Assembly (NCBI RefSeq): GCF_003725995.1
Contig: NZ_QIBX01000025.1
Location: 1 to 36,664 of the forward strand
Reading direction: 5' to 3'
Length of the DNA stretch: 36,664 bases
Source: Slackia equolifaciens
Lineage (GTDB): Bacteria > Actinomycetota > Coriobacteriia > Coriobacteriales > Eggerthellaceae
Part shown: positions 8,490-18,935 of the stretch, piece after piece
Position numbering within the stretch: position 1 is the stretch's first letter
How the letters are laid out: each line of letters starts with the position of its first letter
The notes under the pieces: generated by a model
Seen by the model: the letters and a program-made list of their open reading frames with translations, nothing else
What the model was told of the DNA's origin: nothing
The model's database searches: none
Position numbers and translations under genes: made by a program

Positions 8490-9893
8490 ATGGGTTTGTT
8501 TGCAGACGGCATAAAGCCGCTCAATGTGGGGACGTCGATTTTCCGAGACGATATCGTTCGCCAAGGCGTTGCATGTGCCCATGTGGATTGGAAGCCTGTG
8601 GCGGGAGGCGACGCGCGGCTGGTGGCTGCGCTTGATGCCCTTGGAAATCGAGAGGATGTGGCGCAGGCCAACGCAAAGGCGGTCGAGCTCATCAAGGCCG
8701 CCCATCCGGTGCTTGTCGGCATAGATCACGCGCGCAATGTCATCCCCGGCATGACCGACAAGACGATTTTGCACGCCGGTCCTCCGATTGCCTATGAGAA
8801 CATGTGTGGCCCCATGAAGGGTGCCATTATGGGAGCGCTGGTCTACGAAGGGCTTGCCGAAACCCCTGAGGAGGCAAACGAGCTGGCCCTTTCGGGAGAG
8901 ATAGAGTTTTCTCCTTGCCATGAGCATCATGCCGTGGGACCTATGTCCGGCGTCGTGTCGCCCAGCATGCCCGTCCACATCGTGGAAAACAAAACGCATG
9001 GCAACAGGAGCTTCGCTACCGTAAACGAGGGCTTGGGCAAAGTGCTTCGTTTTGGGGCGAACAGCCAAGAGGTCATCGATCGGCTCAAATGCATCGAGGA
9101 AGAGTTCATGCCCGTGATGCGCAAGGCGATCGAGGCGTGCGGCGGCATAGATCTGAAAAGCACCACGGCCCAGGCGCTTAATATGGGCGACGAGTGCCAC
9201 AACCGCAACAAGGCGGCAACGGCGCTACTCGTTCGCGAGCTGTCCGTTCGGTTCATGGAGATAGACGTCGATCCTCAGGCGGCAAAAAAGGCGCTGTCGT
9301 TTATCTGCGACAACGAGCACTATTTCCTCAACCTTTCTATGCCGGCATGCAAATGCTCGCTCGAATCGGCTCAAGGGGTTGCGAACTCTACCTTGGTCAC
9401 CGTCATGGCGCGCAACGGCGTTGAGTTTGGAATCAAGGTGGCTGGTCTTGCGGGGGATACCTGGTTCACGGGCCCTGCTCAGATGGTGCAGGGGTTGATG
9501 TTTCCCGGGTTTACCGAAGAGGACGCGGCCCCCGATTTGGGCGATAGCGCCATCACTGAAACTATGGGTATCGGCGGCTTTGCCATGGCGGCTGCGCCTT
9601 CCATCGTGCAGTTTGTGGGCGGAAGCGTTCCTGATGCCATCGCCTTCAGCGAGCAGATGTATGAAATTACGGAGTCCGAGAACCCGTCGTATTCGCTTCC
9701 GGTGCTGGATTTCCGCGGCGCTGCCACCGGCATTGATGTTATGAAAGTGGTGGAAACGGGTATCTTGCCCGTGATAAACACCGGCATTGCGCACAGAGTG
9801 GCGGGCGTCGGCCAGGTTGGGGCCGGTATCGTGCATCCCCCTATGGAATGTTTCGAAAAGGCACTGCTTGCATGCACCGAAGCGTTTATGTAG
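8490..9893 (+). CDS. allG: DUF1116 protein, oxamate carbamoyltransferase subunit AllG-like
   Basis: A 467-aa DUF1116 (YlbE/YahG-like) protein. Family features include NVGTSIFRDDI near the start, the conserved HEHHAVGPMSGVVSPSMP segment, NMGDECHNRNKAAT, and the C-terminal INTGIAHRVAGVGQVGAGI. The ATG at 8490 has GGAGG at 8481-8485 and lies 9 nt after allF. In E. coli YlbE was renamed AllG, part of the oxamate carbamoyltransferase. The protein is somewhat longer than the E. coli one (about 420 aa). It is the last gene of the operon; a strong terminator follows 19 bp downstream. Confidence 0.85.
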   Translation: MGLFADGIKPLNVGTSIFRDDIVRQGVACAHVDWKPVAGGDARLVAALDALGNREDVAQANAKAVELIKAAHPVLVGIDHARNVIPGMTDKTILHAGPPIAYENMCGPMKGAIMGALVYEGLAETPEEANELALSGEIEFSPCHEHHAVGPMSGVVSPSMPVHIVENKTHGNRSFATVNEGLGKVLRFGANSQEVIDRLKCIEEEFMPVMRKAIEACGGIDLKSTTAQALNMGDECHNRNKAATALLVRELSVRFMEIDVDPQAAKKALSFICDNEHYFLNLSMPACKCSLESAQGVANSTLVTVMARNGVEFGIKVAGLAGDTWFTGPAQMVQGLMFPGFTEEDAAPDLGDSAITETMGIGGFAMAAAPSIVQFVGGSVPDAIAFSEQMYEITESENPSYSLPVLDFRGAATGIDVMKVVETGILPVINTGIAHRVAGVGQVGAGIVHPPMECFEKALLACTEAFM

Positions 9894-9912
9894 GCGATCC
9901 AGGCGGGGCTTC

Positions 9913-9944
9913 AAAGACGGCCATTCTTATGGTCGTCTTTTTTT
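9913..9944 (+). terminator. Intrinsic terminator of the permease-allHFG operon
   Basis: A 12-bp stem (9913-9924 with 9929-9940, one G-U pair), a 4-nt loop and a run of seven T starting inside the stem (9938-9944). It follows the allG stop by 19 nt and clearly ends the operon. Confidence 0.85.
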
Positions 9945-10292
9945 GTTTGCAGGTGTTTTTCAGATGGTCGGTATGGCCAAACCGTAATGATCGGGCGTCA
10001 CGTAGACTGTTCTCGTTTAAGGATTGTTGAGAACGCATACGTTCGTAGTGTGCAGCGCCGAGCTGCTGGTCAGCTTGCCCGCGACGCGCGCATCGACCTG
10101 TGCAGAATGCGGCGCCATCTTTTATTGAGCGCAAACGTATTGCATGTATTGCATTTGGGCATGTCAGCGGGCTTGTGGTGGTTTCGTGGAAAGGTTTTTA
10201 ACTCCCTTAAAACGACTTCGCGTCGTGAGCATACGATGGGTGTATTTGTTTGATTATCGCTCAGGTCGGTGCGATGGAAGCGGGGGTTTGGG
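9945..10292. other. Gene-free stretch before the surface protein
   Basis: About 350 bp without a supportable gene. It holds a small hairpin (ACGAC 10212-10216 with GTCGT 10222-10226). The promoter of the downstream surface protein should lie here, but I find no well-spaced sigma-A pair. Short ORFs are present but none has both a good ribosome-binding site and protein-like composition. Confidence 0.5.
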
Positions 10293-12203
10293 ATGTGTAA
10301 CGCAATGCAGACAAGTAAACGGCAGGGGTCTTGCTTCTTTAAGCTTGCAGGGCAGGCAAGAGCATGGTCTCAAGCGGATTCCGTGCGTCGTGTCCAACCC
10401 CTCTTTAAGCTTGCGGGCATGGGCATGATGCTCTTTGCCGCACTCATGTACTGGTGCGCGCTGCCTGCACCCGCGCATGCGCAGGAGGAGACCGTAGAGA
10501 TCGCCAGCGCCTCTGACCTCGCTTCATTCGCCTCGCGTGTGAACAGGGGAGAAACCGACCTGAATGCGGTTCTGACCTCTGATATCGATCTTTCCGGTAA
10601 AACGTGGTCGCCCATTGGCCCGGCCGAGTTCCGGCCGTTCACTGGCTCATTCGACGGGCAAGGGCACACCGTGCGGAATCTGGTCAACGCGACTCCCGGC
10701 GAATACGGCGGCATGTTCGGTGTGGTTTCGGGCGCCCACGTGCAAAATCTTATCGTTTCGGGCGACTCCAAGGTTTCCAATAGTCGATACGTGGGAGGCA
10801 TCGCCGGTTTCGACATGGGCGGCAGTGTTTTTGAGAGATGCCAGAATGAGGCGCAAATCTCGGGGCGCACCAATGCGGGCGGCATAGTGGGGCGGCTGGG
10901 CACCGGCTCAAAGGTGCTGGACTGCTCGAATTCAGGCGCCATCACGAGCCAGAAAAGCGCCGGCGGTATCGCTGCGTTCTGCGCTTCGGGAAGCTCGGTC
11001 GAAAGCTGCCTGAACGTGGGCGGCGTCAACGGAAGCGACTCGAGCGCCACAGGTGCGATGATAGGAGCGTTTTCCGTTGGCACTACGGTGAGAAACAGCT
11101 ATAGCCTCGAAGGCGCTTCGGAGCTTTCGGGCGGTGGCGAGTTCAAAAGCGCCGATGCGTTGGCGTCTGGCGAGGTGGCATGGCTTCTGAACGGGGAAAC
11201 CCCGTCGGGCGCCTGGAAAGAGAATCTGGGCGAGGCGTCGTACCCCTCTTTCGAAGGCGGCACGGTGTACAAGTGGCGTGATAACACCTACCACAATTCG
11301 CTCGAACCCGCCCCCAAGCCGTCAGGCACGCTGAAGGTTGTAGGGCGCACGTCTGTCTCCATCGAGGTTGAGGGGCTCGAGCCAAACGATGAATACGGCG
11401 GTCTGGAATTCAGCATAGACGGCAGCGCCTGGCAGACATCTCCGCTGTTCGAAGGGCTCACCCCGCATACGTCCTATGTCATTTACGCGCGTCATGCGGG
11501 CAACGGCTCATGGGCTCCGTCCGAAAGCGTGAGCGTTGCCGCGACCACCAAGCAGGTGGCGCCGAAGGTGGTGCAGCCCTCGGGGCTTTCCGGCACGGTG
11601 GGGCAGGCCTTGTCCAGCGTCGCCCTGCCGAACGGTTGGGCATGGGAAACGCCCGATGCGGTGATGGGAAAGACGGGTACGATCGAATTTGATGCCGAGC
11701 TGCCGGTTGACGATGAGGCTTACGACTATGACGGCGTTTTGGGCTATGACGCAAAGCGACATGCGGTCGTGCGTGCGCTGAACGTGACCGTGGCGGAGAA
11801 AGACGCTTCCTCGGGAGGCGACGACGGAGGCAATGGCGCTCACGGCGGCGATGATTCTCACGGCGACGGCGGCGACAGCGGCCCCCATGGCGGCGACGGC
11901 GGCAGCTCATCGGGCGGCAGCGGCGGGGGCGCGGATGGCGGCGATGTTGGTGGCGCCAATGGGGACGGCGCTTCGACCGCGGGCGACGGGGCGTCGAAAC
12001 CGGGAAGCAACGGCACGCCTGCTCAAGGAGGGTCGGATGCTTCGGATGCGGCCAAACAGGCCGGGCACAACTCCTCGGCGGGCGGGGTGCTGGCGAAGAC
12101 GGGCGATTCTTCGAGCTTCGTGCTCTTCGCTGCGTTTGCATGCGGGTGCATTGCCCTTGCGGCCGCCGGCGCCTCTGTGATCGCTTTGAAGCGGAAGAAG
12201 TGA
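10293..12203 (+). CDS. GLUG-repeat cell-surface protein with sortase-type C-terminus
   Basis: About 636 aa. A long charged N-region is followed by a hydrophobic signal segment and a likely cleavage after APAHA. The next ~200 residues hold GLUG-type repeats (YGGMFGVV, YVGGIAGF, NAGGIVGR, SAGGIAAF), known from surface and adhesin-like proteins. A Fn3-like stretch follows, then a Gly/Asp/His/Ser-rich spacer of about 100 residues. The C-terminus is a sortase signal: LAKTGD, hydrophobic segment, KRKK. It should be covalently attached to peptidoglycan and exposed. The start at 10293 is uncertain: the ribosome-binding site is weak (a G-run), and GTG 10269 and ATG 10305 are alternatives. No ligand can be named. 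Confidence 0.8.
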   Translation: MCNAMQTSKRQGSCFFKLAGQARAWSQADSVRRVQPLFKLAGMGMMLFAALMYWCALPAPAHAQEETVEIASASDLASFASRVNRGETDLNAVLTSDIDLSGKTWSPIGPAEFRPFTGSFDGQGHTVRNLVNATPGEYGGMFGVVSGAHVQNLIVSGDSKVSNSRYVGGIAGFDMGGSVFERCQNEAQISGRTNAGGIVGRLGTGSKVLDCSNSGAITSQKSAGGIAAFCASGSSVESCLNVGGVNGSDSSATGAMIGAFSVGTTVRNSYSLEGASELSGGGEFKSADALASGEVAWLLNGETPSGAWKENLGEASYPSFEGGTVYKWRDNTYHNSLEPAPKPSGTLKVVGRTSVSIEVEGLEPNDEYGGLEFSIDGSAWQTSPLFEGLTPHTSYVIYARHAGNGSWAPSESVSVAATTKQVAPKVVQPSGLSGTVGQALSSVALPNGWAWETPDAVMGKTGTIEFDAELPVDDEAYDYDGVLGYDAKRHAVVRALNVTVAEKDASSGGDDGGNGAHGGDDSHGDGGDSGPHGGDGGSSSGGSGGGADGGDVGGANGDGASTAGDGASKPGSNGTPAQGGSDASDAAKQAGHNSSAGGVLAKTGDSSSFVLFAAFACGCIALAAAGASVIALKRKK

Positions 12204-12330
12204 GGATTGCCATCCGGCGTAAACGCTTGTGCAGATGGGCAACCGGGCGGGCTTTGGCGGTGACCCGCATTAGGAGCGGTTTGCGTTTTATGTACGCGAT
12301 GTAACGAAATGGCATCGTGGTGCGCTTGCA

Positions 12331-12360
12331 TTGGCACTCTGGGGCCAAGAGTGCTAGGAT
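12331..12360 (+). promoter_or_regulatory. CIRCE-like HrcA operator overlapping the clpC promoter
   Basis: TTGGCACTC (12331-12339), a 9-bp spacer, then GAGTGCTAG (12349-12357). This matches CIRCE (TTAGCACTC-N9-GAGTGCTAA) with one change per arm. A sigma-A promoter overlaps it: TTGGCA at 12331-12336 and TAGGAT at 12355-12360, 18 bp apart. Transcription would start near 12367, leaving a ~100-nt leader before clpC. HrcA would therefore repress clpC directly. The hrcA gene is not in the window. Confidence 0.8.
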
Positions 12361-12467
12361 AACTCGGAAAAATACGAGGCATGTCTAGTTTGGCGAGCGG
12401 AAATTGCAGAAAAGGGCAGGAGGCCCCGCATGCGATCTGCCGCCAGCTTCGCAGGAAATGAGGCCCC

Positions 12468-15035
<2,568 letters not shown>

Positions 15036-15060
15036 CGAGGAGCATGCTGGACTCAGACAC

Positions 15061-15084
15061 GAGGGCATCCATGTGGGTGCCCTC
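15061..15084 (+). terminator. Probable clpC terminator hairpin
   Basis: A 10-bp stem (15061-15070 with 15075-15084, one G-U pair) with a 4-nt ATGT loop, 25 nt after clpC. Only a short ATTT follows, so termination may be weak or Rho-assisted. Confidence 0.5.
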
Positions 15085-15120
15085 ATTTGCTATGGAGTGG
15101 CCAACCTTAGCGCTCTTAGC

Positions 15121-15175
15121 TTGCAAAACTTGCAATAGTTTGCAAAAGATGCAAAACCTGGCAAAAGATGCAAAT
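15121..15175. repeat. Phased GCAAA repeat cluster
   Basis: Six GCAA(A/T) motifs begin at 15123, 15132, 15142, 15151, 15161 and 15170, spaced alternately 9 and 10 bp. The near-helical phasing of short A-tracts would place all copies on one face of the helix. It sits directly before a decayed ORF. It could be a regulator binding array, an intrinsically bent segment, or the residue of a short tandem duplication. Confidence 0.6.
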
Positions 15176-15371
15176 GTACGATATGCCGGTATTTCGCGAA
15201 TATCTGCAGCAGAGGCTAGCGGAAGACAATCCCGATGACATTGCCATGTCGGGGTGAGATATCGAACGTGCCATCGCTGCGATCGGCCTTACGGACGAAG
15301 GGCCGTGCTTTGAGGAACATCGTCGATAGAACTGGCTTATTGCCGTGCATGAGATTCGCCGGATGGGATAA
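15174..15371 (+). pseudogene. Decayed small ORF with in-frame stops
   Basis: One reading frame from ATG 15174 reads like protein (MYDMPVFREYLQQRLAEDNP...). It is interrupted by TGA at 15255 and TAG at 15327 before TAA at 15369. Between the stops it continues with balanced composition (DIERAIAAIGLTDEGP). This pattern suggests a small gene broken by point mutations. I do not recognise the family. It may alternatively be chance coding-like sequence, since no ribosome-binding site is obvious. The rest of the 15036-15481 gap holds a hairpin at 15393-15413. Confidence 0.35.
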
Positions 15372-15392
15372 TATGGATGGTTATAGGAAGTT

Positions 15393-15413
15393 CCGCACGA
15401 ACGAAGCGTGCGG
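15393..15413 (+). promoter_or_regulatory. Hairpin in the ispD leader
   Basis: A perfect 7-bp stem (CCGCACG with CGTGCGG, 7-nt loop) 69 nt before ispD. GATAAT at 15367-15372, preceded by TGG, is a possible extended -10 just upstream, so the hairpin would lie early in the ispD transcript. Function unknown. Confidence 0.3.
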
Positions 15414-15481
15414 CTCGATAACGGATTCACGACGATGCGGGCAGTCGCGCGCATCTTTCGGCAAGAGAAGCGAGGGCATCT

Positions 15482-16369
15482 ATGAGCAACGACGACACCG
15501 CGCGTTCCATTTTCGAGCAGAATGCGGTTGATCCTGTGTTTCTGCCGTCAGCTCTCTCCGACGTGGCGTCCGATTTCGAAGACGCGAGCGCTGCGGCCGG
15601 GCTGGTTGCCTCCGTTCGCCTTCAGGGCAAGGTGGGCAAAAAGGCCAAGACCGCGGCGATCGTGCTGGCGGGCGGTTCGGGCGAACGCTTCGGGCACGAT
15701 GGGGGCAAGCAGATCGTCGAGATTGCCGGGCGCCCCACGTTGGCATGGTCGATCATGGCCTTCGATGCGACCGAGGATATAGGCATTATCGTGGTGGTGT
15801 GCCCCGAGGATCGCATGCAGGAATACTGGGCGCTCGCTATCGACCCGCACAATTTCGTCACGCCCATCGTGATGGCGCCCGCCGGCGCATCGCGTCAGGA
15901 AAGCGCGTTCTCGGGTTTGGAGTACGTGCCGGACAACTATGAATACGTGGCGCTGCACGACGGCGCTCGTCCGTTGATTTCTCCCGAACTCATCACGCAC
16001 ACTATCAACACGCTCAAGGGCACGCTCGATGCGGATGGCGCCATTGTGGCCACTCCCGCCGTCGACACGCTCAAGGTCGTGGAAAACGGCGTGATTGTGG
16101 GCACGCCTGACCGCCGCGTGTTCTGGAATGCCCAGACCCCGCAGGTGTTCCGCTCGGGCGTGTATCGCCGCGCCCATGCTTCGGCGCTGGCGGAAGGCTT
16201 CATCGGCACCGACGACGCATCGCTCATCGAGCGCATGGGGGGCAAGGTGCTGGTGGTGGAAGGCAAGCGCGACAATATCAAGCTCACGGTGCCTGAGGAC
16301 TACCGCATGCTTTCGGCCATCGTGCAATCGCAGGGCTTGGTTGAGAAGGACGAAGGAGTAGACGCGTGA
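15482..16369 (+). CDS. ispD: 2-C-methyl-D-erythritol 4-phosphate cytidylyltransferase, N-terminally extended
   Basis: A 295-aa protein. Residues ~57-290 are a standard IspD nucleotidyltransferase: [10 protein letters not shown] (62-71), the lysine in GGK76, [20 protein letters not shown] and a C-terminal [10 protein letters not shown]. It makes CDP-methylerythritol in the MEP isoprenoid pathway. Before the catalytic domain lie about 55 extra residues ([20 protein letters not shown]...), acidic then alanine-rich, which usual IspD proteins of about 230 aa lack. GTG or ATG starts closer to the domain have no better ribosome-binding site; the ATG at 15482 follows GCGAGGG. It overlaps ispF by 4 nt, so the two are coupled. 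Confidence 0.93.
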   Translation: MSNDDTARSIFEQNAVDPVFLPSALSDVASDFEDASAAAGLVASVRLQGKVGKKAKTAAIVLAGGSGERFGHDGGKQIVEIAGRPTLAWSIMAFDATEDIGIIVVVCPEDRMQEYWALAIDPHNFVTPIVMAPAGASRQESAFSGLEYVPDNYEYVALHDGARPLISPELITHTINTLKGTLDADGAIVATPAVDTLKVVENGVIVGTPDRRVFWNAQTPQVFRSGVYRRAHASALAEGFIGTDDASLIERMGGKVLVVEGKRDNIKLTVPEDYRMLSAIVQSQGLVEKDEGVDA

Positions 16370-16860
16370 CGAACGCTTCGAACATGAGAATCGGGCTGGG
16401 ATATGACGTGCATGCGTTCGCGCCCGATCGCAAGCTTATTCTTGGCGGGGTAGATATCCCGCATCATCAGGGGCTTCTGGGCCATTCGGACGCCGATGTG
16501 CTGGCGCATGCGATCTCTGACGCGCTTTTGGGCGCGGCGCGCGCGGGCGATATCGGCAAGCTGTTCCCCGATACCGACCCGAAATATGCCGGCGCCGATT
16601 CGCTCAAGCTGCTGGAGGCGGTTGCGGAGCATGTGCGCTCGCTCGGGTTCGAGATTGTGGACGTGGACAGCGTGATCGCGGCGCAGGCTCCCAAGCTTTC
16701 TCCGCATCGCGATGCCATGCGTGAGAACCTGGCGCACGCGATGGGCGTGTCGGTAGATGCCGTGGGGGTGAAGGCCACCACGACCGAGCGCCTGGGATTT
16801 GAGGGGCGTGAAGAGGGAATCTCTGCGCAAGCGGTAGCCTTATTGACGAGGCGATGTTAG
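16366..16860 (+). CDS. ispF: 2-C-methyl-D-erythritol 2,4-cyclodiphosphate synthase
   Basis: A 164-aa IspF. Metal ligands are Asp14 and His16 (GYDVHAF) and His48 ([11 protein letters not shown]). The [12 protein letters not shown] segment and the C-terminal [15 protein letters not shown] are characteristic. It cyclises CDP-ME 2-phosphate to MEcPP and releases CMP, two steps after IspD. The GTG start at 16366 overlaps the ispD stop and has AAGGAG 9 nt upstream; a second in-frame ATG six codons later (before RIGLGYD) is possible. Length is normal for the family. A structured inverted repeat follows before cysS. Confidence 0.95.
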   Translation: MTNASNMRIGLGYDVHAFAPDRKLILGGVDIPHHQGLLGHSDADVLAHAISDALLGAARAGDIGKLFPDTDPKYAGADSLKLLEAVAEHVRSLGFEIVDVDSVIAAQAPKLSPHRDAMRENLAHAMGVSVDAVGVKATTTERLGFEGREEGISAQAVALLTRRC

Positions 16861-16872
16861 ATTCCTGTCGCA

Positions 16873-17051
16873 TGCGGTGGGTCGGGCATGCGTCTCACGC
16901 GCAGTTCCGCACGGTAAACAGGCCAGTGGCCTGTTTAGTCTCAAGCTTCTGCGCCCGAGAGGGCGCACTGGCGGGCGCTTGTCGAACGCCAGTTGTGGCT
17001 TTCGTGCGAGCAGGACTGTTTGAGCATGAGATGCGTGTCCGACCCACCGCA
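16873..17051. repeat. Large imperfect inverted repeat with internal hairpins (ispF-cysS gap)
   Basis: Outer arms 16873-16897 and 17027-17051 pair over 25 bp. The three differences are all G-U compatible on the plus-strand RNA. Inside are a 9-bp hairpin (AAACAGGCC / GGCCTGTTT, 16917-16937), a TGCGCCC-GAGA-GGGCGCA hairpin with a GNRA-type loop (16950-16967) and a 7-bp ACTGGCG / CGCCAGT stem (16968-16992). The whole forms a branched 179-nt fold. No T-box motifs are seen. It may be a cis-acting RNA ahead of cysS, or a dispersed MITE-like repeat. Confidence 0.65.
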
Positions 17052-17096
17052 CAATGATGCGCATAGGAAACATTCGACACGTACACAGGAGTCATC

Positions 17097-18572
17097 ATGA
17101 TTCGTATTTATAACAGCCAGCTGCGCGAGAAGCGCGAGTTTCAGCCTATCGAAGAGGGCAAGGTACGTATGTATGTGTGCGGGCCTACCGTATACGACCA
17201 GATTCACATCGGCAACGCGCGCACGTTTCTGTCGTTCGACGTGATTCGTCGCTGGCTCATCGCGAGCGGCTACGAGGTCACGTTCGCGCAGAACCTTACC
17301 GACGTGGACGACAAGATCATCAACCGCGCCAACGAGCAAGGCCGCACGGCCGAGGAAGTGGCGCATGAGTTTTCCGATGCGTTTATCGAGCAAATGCATC
17401 GCTTCAACATCATGGATCCGGACATTCGCCCGCGTGCCACCAAAGAGATCGGCCCCATGATCGGCATGATCAAGAGCCTGATCGAGCAAGGGCACGCCTA
17501 TGCGGCGGATAACGGCGATGTGTATTTCGCGGTGCGCAGCGATCCCAGCTACGGCGAGGTTTCGGGTCGCAAGATTGACGACCTGATGGTGGGCGCGCGC
17601 ATTGAGGAGAACGAAGACAAGCGCGACCCGCTGGATTTTGCGCTGTGGAAGGCAGCCAAGCCCGGCGAGCCTATGCGGGATTCCCCGTGGGGCAAAGGAC
17701 GCCCGGGCTGGCATACCGAGTGTGCCGCAATGGTGCACCGTTACTTGGGCACGCCTATCGATATCCATGGCGGTGGCGGTGACCTGGCGTTTCCTCATCA
17801 CGAGAACGAATGCGCGCAGGCCACGTGCTGCTGGCATCAGGGCTTCGCGAACACATGGATGCATGCGGGCATGCTGCGCGTAGACGGCGAGAAGATGTCC
17901 AAGAGCCTGGGCAACTTCTATACGCTCAAAGAGGTGCTGGACGCGCACAGCGCCGCGGCGCTGAGGCTGCTGATGCTCCAGACGCATTACCGTTCGCCGC
18001 TTGATTTCTCATGGGAGCGCTTGGAGGGGGCCGAGAACTCGCTCGAACGCATTGCCACCTGCGTGGAGAACCTGCGCTGGGCGGCGGGGCATGTCGAAGA
18101 GGGGGCTGCGGTTGATGCGAAGCTTGCGGCAAGGTTGGTTGCTGCGACCGAAGCCGCATCCGCCGAGTTCGAAGCCCAGATGAATGACGATTTCAATACC
18201 GCGGGCGCCATCGCGGCGTATTTCTCGCTGGTGACCGAGGCCAACACCTACGTGGAGCAGGCGGCGGGCGCGGCCGATGTTGAGGCATGCATGGCGTGCG
18301 CGACGTCGATCTTGGGCGCGTTCGGCATCTTGGGCATCGAGCTGCCGGTGAAGCAGGCTGAGCTGCCTATAGCGCTTATCGGCATCGCCGAAGATGTTGC
18401 GGGGTATGAGGGCGATAACGTGGACGATGCCGCCGAGGCCATCCTCGCCGTGCGCGCCGAGGCTCGCGCCGAGAAGGATTGGGCGCGCGCCGATGCCATC
18501 CGTGACCAGCTCAAAGAGCTCAATCTGGTAGTCGAAGACACCGCGGCCGGCAGCCGCATCAAGCGCGCATAA
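17097..18572 (+). CDS. cysS: Cysteinyl-tRNA synthetase
   Basis: A 491-aa class I aminoacyl-tRNA synthetase that charges tRNA-Cys. The HIGH motif is HIGN at 37-40 and KMSKS is at 266-270. The zinc site is complete: Cys28, Cys209, His234 and Glu238, the same numbering as in E. coli CysRS. The C-terminal anticodon-binding part includes ILAVRAEARAEKDWARADAIRDQL in two conserved pieces. The ATG at 17097 has AGGAG at 17087-17091. It lies 236 bp after ispF, separated by the structured repeat. The ispD-ispF-cysS-rlmB order is common in Actinobacteria. Length is normal. Confidence 0.97.
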   Translation: MIRIYNSQLREKREFQPIEEGKVRMYVCGPTVYDQIHIGNARTFLSFDVIRRWLIASGYEVTFAQNLTDVDDKIINRANEQGRTAEEVAHEFSDAFIEQMHRFNIMDPDIRPRATKEIGPMIGMIKSLIEQGHAYAADNGDVYFAVRSDPSYGEVSGRKIDDLMVGARIEENEDKRDPLDFALWKAAKPGEPMRDSPWGKGRPGWHTECAAMVHRYLGTPIDIHGGGGDLAFPHHENECAQATCCWHQGFANTWMHAGMLRVDGEKMSKSLGNFYTLKEVLDAHSAAALRLLMLQTHYRSPLDFSWERLEGAENSLERIATCVENLRWAAGHVEEGAAVDAKLAARLVAATEAASAEFEAQMNDDFNTAGAIAAYFSLVTEANTYVEQAAGAADVEACMACATSILGAFGILGIELPVKQAELPIALIGIAEDVAGYEGDNVDDAAEAILAVRAEARAEKDWARADAIRDQLKELNLVVEDTAAGSRIKRA

Positions 18573-18730
18573 AAGCTATCGTCATTATGCCAGGCAAGGC
18601 CGATTTTATTCGCTGATGCTAGGCACGAGTGGGCAGGGTCTTCGACCGTACCCGTGAGGTTGCGGATTTCGCCCGATTGGCTTCTTTGCCTATGGCTCGC
18701 CGGCCAAGTACGATGCGGCATGAAGGTCTT

Positions 18731-18770
18731 AAACGCACAAACCCCCGGAATTCCGGGGGTTTGTGCGTTT
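18731..18770. terminator. 40-bp perfect palindrome, likely bidirectional terminator
   Basis: A perfect palindrome with 20-bp arms (AAACGCACAAACCCCCGGAA and its complement), centred at 18750/18751 on GAATTC. The GC core with outer AAA/TTT ends would give a very stable hairpin on either strand. It lies 159 bp after cysS and directly beside the inverted-repeat element. A terminator role is likely but the distance from cysS is long. Confidence 0.6.
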
Positions 18771-18776
18771 ACTTGC

Positions 18777-18919
18777 AAACAAACGGCGATTTGCTGCAGT
18801 TTTCGCGCGCCTCCCGAAGTAGCCCAATCGGCGCAAGGCTGTGACCTGGGGAAACGCGAATCCCAACGGCGGTGTACTCGGGGAACCCCTCGAAAACTGC
18901 AGCAAATCGCCGTCTGTTT
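18777..18919. mobile_element. MITE-like element with 29-bp terminal inverted repeats
   Basis: Arms 18777-18805 and 18891-18919 are inverted copies with 28 of 29 positions identical, each carrying CGGCGATTTGCTGCAG. They enclose 85 bp without coding potential. No convincing target duplication is seen at the ends. Such perfect arms in a gene-free region fit a non-autonomous transposon or a REPIN-like palindromic repeat. An extended hairpin RNA is the alternative. Confidence 0.5.
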
Positions 18920-18935
18920 CATCTGCCGAGAATAG

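Noticed and set aside
16861-17096. A T-box riboswitch ahead of cysS
   Set aside because: No AGTA-containing specifier loop or the conserved antiterminator T-box sequence is visible, and no terminator precedes cysS.
16840-17098. Several short ORFs within the ispF-cysS structured repeat
   Set aside because: They are open on both strands because the repeat is palindromic and GC-rich; no ribosome-binding site supports them.
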